Source of the DNA: Pseudomonadota bacterium
GTDB lineage: Bacteria; Myxococcota_A; UBA796; GCA-2862545
DNA length: 64,000 nt
NCBI GenBank assembly: GCA_947505245.1
Contig: CANNIZ010000007.1
Location: forward strand, 1-64,000
Reading direction: 5' to 3'
Shown piece by piece: positions 8,906 through 18,318 of the stretch (within the stretch, counting starts at the first letter, position 1; each line of letters starts with the position of its first letter). Position numbers and translations under genes: made by a program. The notes under the pieces were generated by a model. That model was not told where the DNA came from. It made no database searches and saw only the letters and a program-made list of their open reading frames with translations.

Positions 8906-11605
8906 TCAGCGCACCCACACCGCGCCGCCAATCTGGCTGTTGTACCACCAGGACGGGCCAATATCCGGGAAGATGGCGTTGGTGCCCATCCCGACCCACG
9001 GCGGCTGCGGACACTGGGTCGTCTGGTCGAACAGGCCGTTCGCGTGCCCGGCGCGGCCTCCTCCGAGGTGTGCCGTGTACTCGGAGCCGACCATCCCACC
9101 GAGCAGGAACGCCGGGTCGGAAGCCGTGACCGGATCAAACGTGATGCCGTCCTTGGACCCGATCACGCCGGTGGCGACGGGGTTGCCGCCATTCACCGTC
9201 CCGTTTGCGATGTTCGGCCAGGTCCACGCGGCGGATGTCGTCGGCGCCTTGAAGATCCAGGCGGGGCCGACGTTCGGAACGATGCGTACTTCTTCCTTCA
9301 CGAACATCGGCGCGACCATCGCCGCCGACAGCCAGCCGTGCACGGCCGGGCCTGCGCTCTCGAGGTTGGTGTAGGTCCACGACGACAGGGGCTGGGTCAT
9401 GTTGCAGATGCCCCCGTTGCCCATCATCGTCGCGATGCGCGTCCAGCCGCCGCCGGCCGTGGTCATGTCGCACCGCGCGTAGAACGCATCGGCGCCGTAG
9501 GGGCCGTCGGGATCGACAGGGTACACGCCTGTACCCAGGCCCGTGTAGCGGTCGTGCAATTCGCCGCAGTTCACCGGCGGGTAGGTCGACTCGAACGCGC
9601 CGTTGCCGAGGCTGGCGACGAAAACGCCGAAGTTGCCGGGCTTGCCATCGCCAGCGACCGTGTCGCCGAAGTCCATGGGCCCCTTTGAGTGGCCCGCGAG
9701 AAGGACATCACCGGTGAACCGATCGATGCCGATGTCCGTCAGAAGGCTCGCCGATTCGATGCCGGGCCAGACGCCAACATCCACGACGGCGCCGTCCTTC
9801 GTCGCGTACCGCGCGGCGAACACGTCTGCGGCCGAATCCGCCTCGACGGCGCCGGTTCCGAAGTCTGCAGGGTAGGTGCCGTTCGCGCCCATCGACCCGA
9901 CGATCATCAGATCCCCGGCGGCGTCGATCTCGGCGGCCCACCCGACGTCATCCTCGCTTCCGCCGAGCGCGCGCCACCACATCGGTGAACCCTTGTCGTT
10001 CACACAGCCGACCACGACGTCCTTACCGTCGAGGGCATTCCCCATCGTCGCCGGGTTCAGGTTGCCGAGTTGGGTGTTCGGGTGCCCCGCGCCGAGCGGT
10101 CCGGTTCGCTTGCTCGTGCCCACCCCACACACCCGCCCCATCGGATCGACGACGACCTCGTCGAAGCCCTGGAACTCACCGTTCTGGTGAAGCGCGACCG
10201 CCCAACGGCACTTCCCATCGGTACCGTCGAGGCGCGCCAGGAAGCCGTCACCCGCGGTGTCGGCGGCGGTCAACACGCACCCGTTGCCGAGATCGAGCGT
10301 GGCGTTGGACGAGGCCAAGGAGCCAAACGAGCCGCTCACGACGAGGTCGCCACCAGGGGCCGACGCCACGCCACCGAAGAAGTCGGCTCCCGGGACCACG
10401 TATTTGCGGTACCACACCGAGCGCCCCTGACCCGGCGTCGAAGGGTCTTCCTCCACGCGGGAGATGAACAGATCCGACGTGGTGTTCAGGCCCGGGTTGG
10501 TGCGATTGACGATGCCACCGACGAACAGGTCGCCGTCCGTTGCGAACGCCGCGGACGTCGCGACGCCATCGCCCGTGTCGTAGAACTGCCGGGACCAATC
10601 GACCTGGTCGGCGCCATCGAAAACGATCACCGCTGGATGGCCGTCCGCGCCGCCCGAAGCGAAGAACAGCACGTTGGTGTCGAGCTTCGCGGCGCTGGCG
10701 TTGATCTCCACCGACCCGACCACGGCGTAGCGACCGGTGACCGCTTCGGCCACGACCGCGGTGGGGTAGTCCGTACCCGACGACGTCAGGCGCGAGGTGC
10801 TCGCGACGACCCCCGTCGCGTCCGCACGCACGATGGCCCAATCGTATCCCGCGTTCACGCCGGCCACAGGCACTCCGCCCACGGACAATGCGGGTGAGTT
10901 CGTGCGGAAGGCCATGATCCTCCGCCCGTCTGCTGCGACCGTGACCGCGCCGAAGCTCTCGTCCGCCGCACCGTCCGTCCACAACGTCCACGGCTCGCAC
11001 ACGCCGCTCGCTCCGCAGCTTCCGGTGGTGCAGTCGAGGTCGTCCGTACAGACATCACCCACGCCGCAGCCGGTCGCGGAGGTTCCATCGCAGTCTTCGT
11101 CACCGCCGACGTCGCAGATCTCCACGCCGTTTGGATTCACCCACGGACGCGCATCGTCGCAATCGAGGCCGGTCGCGATCATTCCCGCGGGAGCAACACA
11201 CGCGAGCGTCACGGTGGGGTCGCCGAACCCGTCCTTGTCGACGTCCGCGTACCACGGAGTCAGGTCGTTGGCGTCTGATTCATCGCCCGAGCAGTTGTTG
11301 TCCGTCCCGTTACACGTCTCGATCTTGTCGGGTGACACCAAAGCGTTCGCGTCGTTGCAGTCGAGCAGCTTCGTCGCGTGACCAGCGGCCGTGTGGTTCG
11401 CGGCACAGTCGTGAATCGCGCTCCCCACGCCGAAGGTGTCGTGATCAAGGTCGACGTAGCCGTCCGTTGCGTCGGTTGCGTCGGTCTCGTTGCCCGAGCA
11501 ATTGTTGTCCGTCCCGTTGCAGGTCTCGGTCGCCCCAGGAAACACGTCGGACTTGGAGTCGTTGCAGTCGTCGCCGATGTTGACATAGGCCGGATGGACC
11601 GATGG
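8906..11605 (-). CDS. Surface lipoprotein, C-terminal part after frameshift
   Basis: Continuation, in another frame, of the lipoprotein that starts at 12714. Three regions are visible. First come MopE-type metal-binding repeats (DCND...ETCNGTDNNCSGDESD, DCDDARPWVNPNGVEICD, ending in a CTDDLDCTTGSCG knot). A long beta-propeller-like section follows, with repeated GGxxVSGSFGS/GDLMIVGSMG strands as in SBBP/delta-60 type repeats. The C-terminus is fibrinogen-like, with NCGELHDRYTG, GVYPVDPDG, FYARCDMTTAGGGWTRI and a final W-rich segment. The open frame reaches back to 11719, but its first codons have no family character; meaningful sequence begins at VHPAYVNIGDDCND just after the shift. Likely exported and surface-bound. 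It ends 12 bases from the convergent small lipoprotein. Confidence 0.7.
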   Translation of the reverse strand, partial: PSVHPAYVNIGDDCNDSKSDVFPGATETCNGTDNNCSGNETDATDATDGYVDLDHDTFGVGSAIHDCAANHTAAGHATKLLDCNDANALVSPDKIETCNGTDNNCSGDESDANDLTPWYADVDKDGFGDPTVTLACVAPAGMIATGLDCDDARPWVNPNGVEICDVGGDEDCDGTSATGCGVGDVCTDDLDCTTGSCGASGVCEPWTLWTDGAADESFGAVTVAADGRRIMAFRTNSPALSVGGVPVAGVNAGYDWAIVRADATGVVASTSRLTSSGTDYPTAVVAEAVTGRYAVVGSVEINASAAKLDTNVLFFASGGADGHPAVIVFDGADQVDWSRQFYDTGDGVATSAAFATDGDLFVGGIVNRTNPGLNTTSDLFISRVEEDPSTPGQGRSVWYRKYVVPGADFFGGVASAPGGDLVVSGSFGSLASSNATLDLGNGCVLTAADTAGDGFLARLDGTDGKCRWAVALHQNGEFQGFDEVVVDPMGRVCGVGTSKRTGPLGAGHPNTQLGNLNPATMGNALDGKDVVVGCVNDKGSPMWWRALGGSEDDVGWAAEIDAAGDLMIVGSMGANGTYPADFGTGAVEADSAADVFAARYATKDGAVVDVGVWPGIESASLLTDIGIDRFTGDVLLAGHSKGPMDFGDTVAGDGKPGNFGVFVASLGNGAFESTYPPVNCGELHDRYTGLGTGVYPVDPDGPYGADAFYARCDMTTAGGGWTRIATMMGNGGICNMTQPLSSWTYTNLESAGPAVHGWLSAAMVAPMFVKEEVRIVPNVGPAWIFKAPTTSAAWTWPNIANGTVNGGNPVATGVIGSKDGITFDPVTASDPAFLLGGMVGSEYTAHLGGGRAGHANGLFDQTTQCPQPPWVGMGTNAIFPDIGPSWWYNSQIGGAVWVR

Positions 11606-12714
11606 CACTCGTGCGCCTTGGTCGCCGACGCGCTGCCGTGCTTGTCGCCATCGGCGTCGGGCCATCGGTCGACAAGGACGTCGATCACAGCGTCGCAGTT
11701 CCCGTCGACCCCATCGCACAGGTCGACCTGATCAGGCGCGCGATCCGGGTCCGCGTCGTCGCAATCGGTCGCGGCAGACACCCCGTCCCCGTCACAATCG
11801 TCGACTACAAAGCGAAACGACCGATCTTCGAGGGCGATGAAGGACGGGGCGTCAAGGCACGCGTCGTCGTCGATCCGCAGCCACAGGTCTTCCCAGGGGG
11901 CGCCAAGCGCGTTGCACGACCGCTCCGCAAAGCCAACCGTGGGCACCGACAGCTCCACGACGCCGTCGACGTACGAGACCTGCGGCGCCACCGCGAGGCA
12001 ATCCCTGCCGTCGAGCAGATCGGCCCCGGCCGGGCATGAGAGCACCTCGAACGTCCAGTCGCCGGCGCCGTTCATGGCCTCGAACCACGGATGGGACAAC
12101 GCGATGTTCAGCTTGCGGAACGTCTCGGAAGACACGCCGCCGTCGGGGTTGGACGCGATCGCATCGAGAAAGTCCGGTGACGCAAGATCGGTGAGCGTCT
12201 CGTCCACCGCTTCCACGCTGGTGACGGCAACCGTTGGGGCCTTCCACTCGCCGACGACGTCGATCGGGAACCCCTGGGACAGGGCCTCCTCACCGCTCTC
12301 GGCCACCACACCGACGAACAGCTCATGGTGGCACGACGCCGTGCCGCAGCTGCCGAGGGTCGCGAGCTCTGCGACGTCGATCGGCACCTGGAGATTGAGG
12401 TTCGCATAGCCCGCGATCCCCGCCGTGGAATCCACCGTGCCGACGGGGACGTTCTGACCCTCATCGACGCGCGCGAACACCGTGAACGACGTCTGCTCGA
12501 ACGCATCGTTCACCCGGCTCGTTACCTGCAGGGTCGCGTCGCCGTCGCACTCGACGATCAACGCCGGCGACACGCTCCACACGTCGAGTTCAAGACCGAC
12601 GTCGGTGTCCGCAGGGTCCGAATCGAGCAGCGCGAGGCGGTCGCTCTCGTCTTGCGCGCCGATGTAGAAGCAGCCAGACAAAGCGACTGTGATGATCGGG
12701 AATAGGTTGCGCAT
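11604..12714 (-). CDS. Surface lipoprotein, N-terminal part before frameshift
   Basis: Begins MRNLFPIITVALSGC, a lipoprotein signal with lipobox ALSGC, so the mature protein is anchored by Cys15. An all-beta region of about 300 residues with scattered Cys follows, then the first MopE-type repeat (DDCDGDGVSAATDCDDADPD, LCDGVDGNCD). After WPDADGDKHGSASATKAHEC the frame loses all family character, although it stays open to 11260. Restoring one base in the GG at 11604-11605 joins it in frame to the C-terminal part, giving about 1269 residues. It starts 9 bases after murD on the same strand, so it probably rides on the cell-wall operon transcript. Either a true pseudogene, a phase-variable tract or a sequencing error. 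Confidence 0.7.
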
Positions 12715-12723
12715 TCGCGAAGG

Positions 12724-14034
12724 TTACCCGACACGAGAAAGCTCAGCGAACGAATCCCCGCGGTGCTCGAAGTTCCGGAACTCGTCAAAGCTCGCACAGC
12801 CCGGTGACAACAGCACGATGTCGCCCTCCACGGCGAGCTGGCGCGCGAGCCCGACCGCGTCGGCCAACCAGGGCGCTCGCCAGGTCATGATGCCGCGGGA
12901 ACCGAGCTCGTTCGCGATCGACTCCCCGGAGCCACCGAACGTGACGACCTTCCACGGCGCGAGGTGCGGAGCGAGGTCCGCGAACGCGTCGCCCTTCGAC
13001 TCGCCCCCGAGCAGCAACACCCCGCGTCGTCCAGGCAGGCCGCGCAGTCCGGTCGAGGTCGCGGCGACATTGGTGGCCTTGCTGTCGTCGATCCATAGGA
13101 CGCCACCCCGCTCGGCGACGATCTGCATCCGGTGCGCGAGGGGTCGCAGCCCCGGAAGGGCCGCCTGAATCGCCTCGGGGCGCGCCCCCATCACCAGCGC
13201 CAGCAGCGCGGCCAGAGCGGCGTTGTCGCGGTTGTGCTCACCGGGGATGGCGAACGACGACAGGTCGAACGTGGCCTGCAACGGCCCGAGCTCCACCGCG
13301 ATCAGCGCGCCATCGCGCACCACTCCGGGGAGCGCGCCAAACCGCGCGCGCGATGCCAGGCCGTGCCGCGCTGCGAGGCCCGCGAGGTACGGGTCGTCCG
13401 CTGGAACAATCGCCGTCTCGCCCAACGTCATCGGGTCGAACAGCCGGCACTTCAGCTCGCCGTAGGCCTCCATCGTGCCGTGGCGAGCGAGGTGATCGGG
13501 CGTGAGGTTCATCACCACGGCGACCTTCGGGCGGAACGCCCCCGACGGCCACTCCATCTGGTAGCTCGACACCTCGACGACGAGCGTGTCGTACTTACCT
13601 GCGTTCTCGGCGTAGGCGGCCTCCGAGAGGGCGCGCCCGATGTTGCCACCCACGAACGGGCGACGGCCCGCGGCTTCCAGCAGCTGGCCCGTGAAGAACG
13701 TCGTCGACGACTTGCCGTTCGTCCCCGTGATCGCGCAGATCGGCTGCGACAGGTACCGGGCAGCGAAGTGAATCTCCCCGATCACGGGCACACCCGCCGC
13801 GCGCGCCGCGACGAGCTCAGGCACCGTCGCCGGCACCCCAGGGGACACCACGATCAGCTGCGCACGTTCAAACGTCTCGCGTCGATGGGAACCGAGCTCG
13901 AGCCGGACCCCGTCGATCGGGGGCACGTCGAGCTTCTTGTCGACGCCCACCACGTCGAAGCCGCGCTCGTACGCGAGCCGACACGCCGCGCGACCGCTCC
14001 CCGCGAGACCCAATACGACAACGCGGTCGGCCAT
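12724..14034 (-). CDS. murD: UDP-N-acetylmuramoyl-L-alanine--D-glutamate ligase
   Basis: Adds D-glutamate to UDP-MurNAc-L-Ala in the cytoplasm. The 436-aa sequence has the N-terminal nucleotide-sugar fold (VVVLGLAGSGRAACRLA), the ATP loop ITGTNGKSSTTFFTG, the metal/substrate segment VEVSSYQME, NLTPDHLARHG, the ribose site DDSKATN, and the C-terminal LSPGCASFDEFRNFEHRG signature. It begins four bases after the mraY stop. Downstream, only nine bases separate it from the surface lipoprotein gene instead of the usual ftsW, which is 6 kb away. Confidence 0.96.
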   Translation of the reverse strand: MADRVVVLGLAGSGRAACRLAYERGFDVVGVDKKLDVPPIDGVRLELGSHRRETFERAQLIVVSPGVPATVPELVAARAAGVPVIGEIHFAARYLSQPICAITGTNGKSSTTFFTGQLLEAAGRRPFVGGNIGRALSEAAYAENAGKYDTLVVEVSSYQMEWPSGAFRPKVAVVMNLTPDHLARHGTMEAYGELKCRLFDPMTLGETAIVPADDPYLAGLAARHGLASRARFGALPGVVRDGALIAVELGPLQATFDLSSFAIPGEHNRDNAALAALLALVMGARPEAIQAALPGLRPLAHRMQIVAERGGVLWIDDSKATNVAATSTGLRGLPGRRGVLLLGGESKGDAFADLAPHLAPWKVVTFGGSGESIANELGSRGIMTWRAPWLADAVGLARQLAVEGDIVLLSPGCASFDEFRNFEHRGDSFAELSRVG

Positions 14035-14037
14035 GAA

Positions 14038-15153
14038 TCACCTCAACTTGAGCGTCGAGAGGCCGACGAGCGCCAATACGATGCTGATGATCCAGAACCG
14101 GACGATGATCTTTGGCTCGCTCCAGCCCTGCTTCTCGTAGTGGTGATGGAGCGGCGCCATCGCGAACACGCGCTTGCCCGTGAGCTTGAAGCCCGCCACC
14201 TGGATGATCACGGAGAGGTTCTCGACCACGAAGATGCCACCGACCAGCACGAACAACATCTCGTGTTTGGTGCAGATCGCGAGGATGCCGAGCAGCCCGC
14301 CGAGCGCCAACGAGCCGACGTCCCCCATGAACACCTGCGCCGGGTACGCGTTGAACCACAGGAAGCCGAGGCCCGCCCCGACGATCGCCATACACGCGAC
14401 CGTGAGCTCACCAGCGCCGTTTACGTAGGTGATGTCCAGGTACTCCGCGAATTTCGCGTTCCCCGTCACATAGGCGAGCACCCCGTAGGTCGCAGCGCTG
14501 GTCATCACCGGCCCGATCGCGAGCCCGTCGAGCCCGTCGGTCAGGTTCACCCCGTTGCTCACCGCCGCGAGCACGAACACGCCGAACAGCGGAAACAGCC
14601 AGCCGAGCTGGTCCGGGGCGCCGACCCACAATTCGGAAAAATCGATCGCGGAGTGCTTGAGGAACGGCAGCTGGAGGACCGGCAAGATCGCGCCGGACAC
14701 GTGCCCGTAGGCGAGCACGCCGCCGCCGAACACGACCTGTCCGAGGATCTTCCAACGGCCCGCGAGGCCGTCCGGCGTCTTCTCGATCACCTTCTTGTAG
14801 TCGTCTACGAACCCGATCAAACCGTAGCCAAGCGTGACGACGAGGCACATCCACACGTAGGGGTTGTCGAGGCGCGCCCACAGCAACGTCGACACCGCGA
14901 TGCCCACCAGGATGCACACGCCCCCCATCGTTGGCGTCCCGAGCTTGTCCAGGCGGTGCGACGCCGGACCGTCCTCGCGGATGATCTGCTCCATCTTCAA
15001 CTTCTTCATGTAGTTGATGAAGGTTGGAAACAGCACGTACGCCACGGCGAGCGCCGTAATTATCGCCCAGGCCGTGCGAAACGACTGGTACCGGAACACG
15101 TTGGCGCCCGGGATCGTATCGGCGAGCGGAACAAGCAGGTGGTAGAGCATCAC
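14038..15153 (-). CDS. mraY: Phospho-N-acetylmuramoyl-pentapeptide transferase
   Basis: Membrane enzyme that forms lipid I from UDP-MurNAc-pentapeptide and undecaprenyl phosphate. About ten membrane segments occur in 371 aa. The family signatures are all present: TPTMGGVCIL, GFVDDYKKV with the Asp pair, the NLTDGLDGLA loop, FMGDVGSLALGG, and the MAPLHHHYE histidine motif. The start is GTG at 15153 (GTGA overlap with murF) or the ATG that follows at 15150 (one-base overlap); both give translational coupling and differ by one residue. Confidence 0.96.
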   Translation of the reverse strand: MMLYHLLVPLADTIPGANVFRYQSFRTAWAIITALAVAYVLFPTFINYMKKLKMEQIIREDGPASHRLDKLGTPTMGGVCILVGIAVSTLLWARLDNPYVWMCLVVTLGYGLIGFVDDYKKVIEKTPDGLAGRWKILGQVVFGGGVLAYGHVSGAILPVLQLPFLKHSAIDFSELWVGAPDQLGWLFPLFGVFVLAAVSNGVNLTDGLDGLAIGPVMTSAATYGVLAYVTGNAKFAEYLDITYVNGAGELTVACMAIVGAGLGFLWFNAYPAQVFMGDVGSLALGGLLGILAICTKHEMLFVLVGGIFVVENLSVIIQVAGFKLTGKRVFAMAPLHHHYEKQGWSEPKIIVRFWIISIVLALVGLSTLKLR

Positions 15154-16490
15154 GTCCCCCGGAGCGTTTCAATCACACGTTCGAGCCGGACGCCCCGGCT
15201 GCCCTTCACGAGCAGCACGTCACCGTCCTTCAACCAGGGCCGCAACCGACCTGCGACCTCGAGCGGGTCTGCAACCAGCCAGGCGCCCGGGCAGGACGCG
15301 CCTGCAGCGGACATCCGCGCGCCGCACAACACGACGAGGTCGAGCCCCTTCGTGGACGCGACGGCCGCGACGTGGTCGTGCCACTTCGCCTCTTCGTCGC
15401 CGAGCTCGAGCATGTCTCCGAGCACAGCGATCCGCCGTCCAGGCAGCGCACACAGCACCGCGAGCGCCGCTTCCATCGACGGCGGGTTCGCGTTGTACGC
15501 GTCATTGAGGACGGTGACACCGCCGACAGATTCGCGCCGCAGCCGCATCCCGACGGCCTCGTAGCGCGACAGCGCGGACGCCGCGTCGGCGAGGTCGACG
15601 CCGCAAACCCAGGCCGCGGCGAGCGCACCCGCGGCGTCGTGCGCGACGTGCCGACCCGGCGACGGGATGTCCGCGACGATCGGCCCCATCGGCGTGTCGT
15701 AGGTCGCGCGCGTGCCCAGCGTGATCGGGTCGAGAACCGCGTCCACCAGGCGGATCTGCGCGTCCGGAGACTCGCCCCACGTCACGACGCGCGCACCCGC
15801 AGGGACGGGCCACGAGCGCAGGTAGACGTCGTCGACGTTGACGAGCAGCACGTCGCCGGGCCGCGCGCGGTCAAACATCACGCCCTCTTCGGCCGCGACG
15901 CCTTCAAGATCGCCGAGCCCCTCGAGGTGCTCGGGACCGATGTTCACCACCAGACGTACGTCCGGCCGCGCGATGGCCTCGAGCACCGCCATCTCGCCCT
16001 TCCCGGACGTGCCCATCTCGACCACGACCGCAGCGGCGTCATCAGGCGTCTCGAGCAGCGTCAGCGGCACCCCGATGTGGTTGTTGAGGTTCGCGGAATT
16101 CTGGTGCACCCGACCCTTCGGGGACAGCGCGAGCGCTGTCAACGCGCGCGTCGTCGTCTTGCCGGCCGCGCCGCCGATGCCGATCACCGGCCCCTTCACG
16201 CGGTCGCGCGCTGCGGCGCCGAGCGCCTGGTAGGCGGCCGTCGTGTCCGCGACCCGCACGATCCCTCCGCTCACGTCCACCGGTCGCGACACCACGACGC
16301 CCGCGGCGCCCTTCGCGAGCACGTCGGCTGCGAACCCGTGGCCGTCGAACTTCTCGCCCACCAGGGCGACGAACCAGCCGCCCGGCACCACCTTCCGGCT
16401 GTCGGTAAACACGGCGCCCGCGGCGGCGGTACGGATCAACGTGCCCCCGGTCGCCTGCGCGATCGCAGCCCCATCGAACGTCTGGCTCAC
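15150..16490 (-). CDS. murF: UDP-N-acetylmuramoyl-tripeptide--D-Ala-D-Ala ligase
   Basis: Adds the D-Ala-D-Ala dipeptide made by Ddl to complete the pentapeptide. Mur-ligase features in 446 aa: FTDSRKVVPGGWFVALVG at the N-terminus, an ATP loop reading GGAAGKTTT, NLNNHIGVPLTLL, EMGTSGKGEM, NIGPEHLEGLG, and NDAYNANPPSM at the start of the C-terminal domain. The ATP loop has Ala-Ala before Gly-Lys where Ser/Asn-Gly is more usual, which should still bind phosphate. The start overlaps the murE stop (ATGA), and its end overlaps mraY. Confidence 0.95.
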   Translation of the reverse strand: MSQTFDGAAIAQATGGTLIRTAAAGAVFTDSRKVVPGGWFVALVGEKFDGHGFAADVLAKGAAGVVVSRPVDVSGGIVRVADTTAAYQALGAAARDRVKGPVIGIGGAAGKTTTRALTALALSPKGRVHQNSANLNNHIGVPLTLLETPDDAAAVVVEMGTSGKGEMAVLEAIARPDVRLVVNIGPEHLEGLGDLEGVAAEEGVMFDRARPGDVLLVNVDDVYLRSWPVPAGARVVTWGESPDAQIRLVDAVLDPITLGTRATYDTPMGPIVADIPSPGRHVAHDAAGALAAAWVCGVDLADAASALSRYEAVGMRLRRESVGGVTVLNDAYNANPPSMEAALAVLCALPGRRIAVLGDMLELGDEEAKWHDHVAAVASTKGLDLVVLCGARMSAAGASCPGAWLVADPLEVAGRLRPWLKDGDVLLVKGSRGVRLERVIETLRGT

Positions 16491-17929
16491 CGTGCCTCCA
16501 GCGCTTCACGCGCGACAAGTCGGTCGTCGAACGGCGTCTTCCGGCCCGCGATCTCCTGGTAGGTCTCGTGGCCCTTTCCCGCGATCAACACGACGTCCCC
16601 GGGCTTCGCCTCGGAAACGGCCCAGGTGATTGCGGCGCGACGGTCGAGGTCGACGCGGGCCGGCGCGCGCGGCATCCCCGCGACGATCGCGTCGAGGATG
16701 AGCTGCGGATCTTCCGTGCGCGGGTTGTCGCTCGTCACCACCACAACGTCGGCCGCGCGCGCGACGACAGCGCCCATCGCGGGCCGCTTCCCGGGGTCGC
16801 GGTCGCCTCCACACCCGAACACGCAGTACACGCGCCCTTTCGCCACCTCGCGCACCGCCTCCAACGCGGCCTCGAGCGACTCCGGCGTGTGCGCGTAGTC
16901 GACGAGCACCAGCACGCCGCGATCATTGGGCACCGCCTCGAGCCGCCCGGGCACGCCCGAGACGGACGCGAGGCCCTCGGACGTCTGCTCGGGGGTCAGG
17001 CCACACGCGAGGCACGCGGCCGCAGCAGCCGCGAGGTTGTACGCGTTGTGCCGCCCGACGAGCGGGCTCCGGAGGTCGACCTCGGCCGCCCCACGCAACG
17101 CAAATCGCATGCCGCCGGCGCTGGTAGCAAAGTCGACGATGCGCAGCGACGCCCCTTCCGCGAAGCCGTAGGTCCAGCTGTCCGGCGGCGCGCACATACC
17201 GACGTGAGCGGGGTCATCGACGTTGAGCGCCGCGCGCGGCATGCCCCCCGGATCGCGGAGCAGATCGCGAAACAGCGTCGCCTTCGCCGCCGCGTACGCG
17301 TCCATGGTTCCGTGAAAGTCGAGGTGATCGCGCCCGAGGTTGGTGAACAGCGCGAAGTGGAACCCGATGCCCGCGACGCGCTGCTGCACCAGCCCGATCG
17401 AGCTCACCTCCATGGCAACGTCGGTCGCGCCGCGTTCGAGCATCGTGGCGAGCAGCGCCTGAAGCTCCGGCGCGTCGGGCGTCGTAAGGTCCGACTTGAT
17501 CGGCACACCGCCCACCGCGGACCCGATCGTACCGATTCGACCTGCCACGCGGCCAGCGTGGGCGAGCGCGCCGTCGATCAAGAGCGTGGTGGTGGTCTTT
17601 CCCTTCGTGCCAGTGACGCCGACCACGCGAAGCGCACGCGACGGGAACCCGTTTACTGCCGCGCAGGCCCACCCGAGCGCCCGACGCGCGTCCGCGACCT
17701 GAACGACCGTCACACCCTCCGGCGCAACCACCGGGCGCTCGACGACGACGATCGCCGCACGCGTGGTCGGCACCGTGTCATGCCCGTCGAACGTGCCCCC
17801 GCGAATTGCGACGAACAACGTCTCGGGGCCCACCGCCCGAGAGTCCCGCGACACGCGCGCGAACGAGCGCTCCACGTCGCCGTGGACGAATACCGGTTCG
17901 AGCAGGGGGAGGAGCTCTTTGAGGCGCAT
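16487..17929 (-). CDS. murE: UDP-MurNAc-L-Ala-D-Glu--meso-DAP ligase
   Basis: Adds the third stem-peptide residue. Motifs are SRDSRAVGPETLFVAIRG, ATP loop VTGTKGKTTTTL, EVSSIGLVQQRV, NLGRDHLDFHG, YAHTPESLEAAL and the specificity motif SDNPRTEDP; DNPR marks meso-diaminopimelate rather than lysine as substrate. The frame is open to 18007, but ATG 17929 begins the conserved protein and lies about 30 bases after the predicted transcription start of a sigma70-like promoter, so the longer reading is unlikely. No clear ribosome site is seen, consistent with a short leader. It is the first gene of this half of the cell-wall cluster; ftsI, mraZ and rsmH are not next to it. Confidence 0.94.
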   Translation of the reverse strand: MRLKELLPLLEPVFVHGDVERSFARVSRDSRAVGPETLFVAIRGGTFDGHDTVPTTRAAIVVVERPVVAPEGVTVVQVADARRALGWACAAVNGFPSRALRVVGVTGTKGKTTTTLLIDGALAHAGRVAGRIGTIGSAVGGVPIKSDLTTPDAPELQALLATMLERGATDVAMEVSSIGLVQQRVAGIGFHFALFTNLGRDHLDFHGTMDAYAAAKATLFRDLLRDPGGMPRAALNVDDPAHVGMCAPPDSWTYGFAEGASLRIVDFATSAGGMRFALRGAAEVDLRSPLVGRHNAYNLAAAAAACLACGLTPEQTSEGLASVSGVPGRLEAVPNDRGVLVLVDYAHTPESLEAALEAVREVAKGRVYCVFGCGGDRDPGKRPAMGAVVARAADVVVVTSDNPRTEDPQLILDAIVAGMPRAPARVDLDRRAAITWAVSEAKPGDVVLIAGKGHETYQEIAGRKTPFDDRLVAREALEAR

Positions 17930-17966
17930 GCGTCCGGGGGGTGGGACGGCGAGGGTGGGGACGCCG

Positions 17967-17995
17967 ATCGTACTGCGCGCGGCGTCCGAATTCAA
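17967..17995 (-). promoter_or_regulatory. Sigma70-type promoter for the murE operon
   Basis: On the minus strand, TTGAAT (17995-17990) and TACGAT (17972-17967) are separated by 17 bases. This places the start of transcription near 17960, about 30 bases before the murE ATG. Both boxes match consensus at four or more of six positions. Confidence 0.5.
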
Positions 17996-18318
17996 GCGGC
18001 GCAACACATCGTGGGCCGCAGCGGACTGAACCGCCGCTCACTCAAGGTTGCGCACCCGCGCGACGAAGGACGACTGAGGAACGCTTCATTCGACGGACAA
18101 ACGCCGTCAATCAACGACTGAATGCCGGCATGATCCTTGCGAGCACCGACGACCACAGAGGTCCCCCATGTTCGTCATCACGTCCCTCGGAACTCCGGCG
18201 CGCCATAGTCACTGCGCCGACCCCTCCGCCACGCCGCGCACACCCGACGCGCGGGACGCCCGCCCCGCACCTACCACCTCTACCGAACAGCCCCTGCCGC
18301 GGCCCTCGGGCCAGGGCG
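17996..18318. other. Intergenic region, no gene seen
   Basis: About 320 bases between the murE promoter and the membrane protein gene. Open frames here are short and lack ribosome sites, and no RNA gene or strong hairpin was recognised. The murE operon and the membrane protein gene are both on the minus strand, so a terminator for the latter might be expected, but none with a T-run is visible. Confidence 0.5.
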
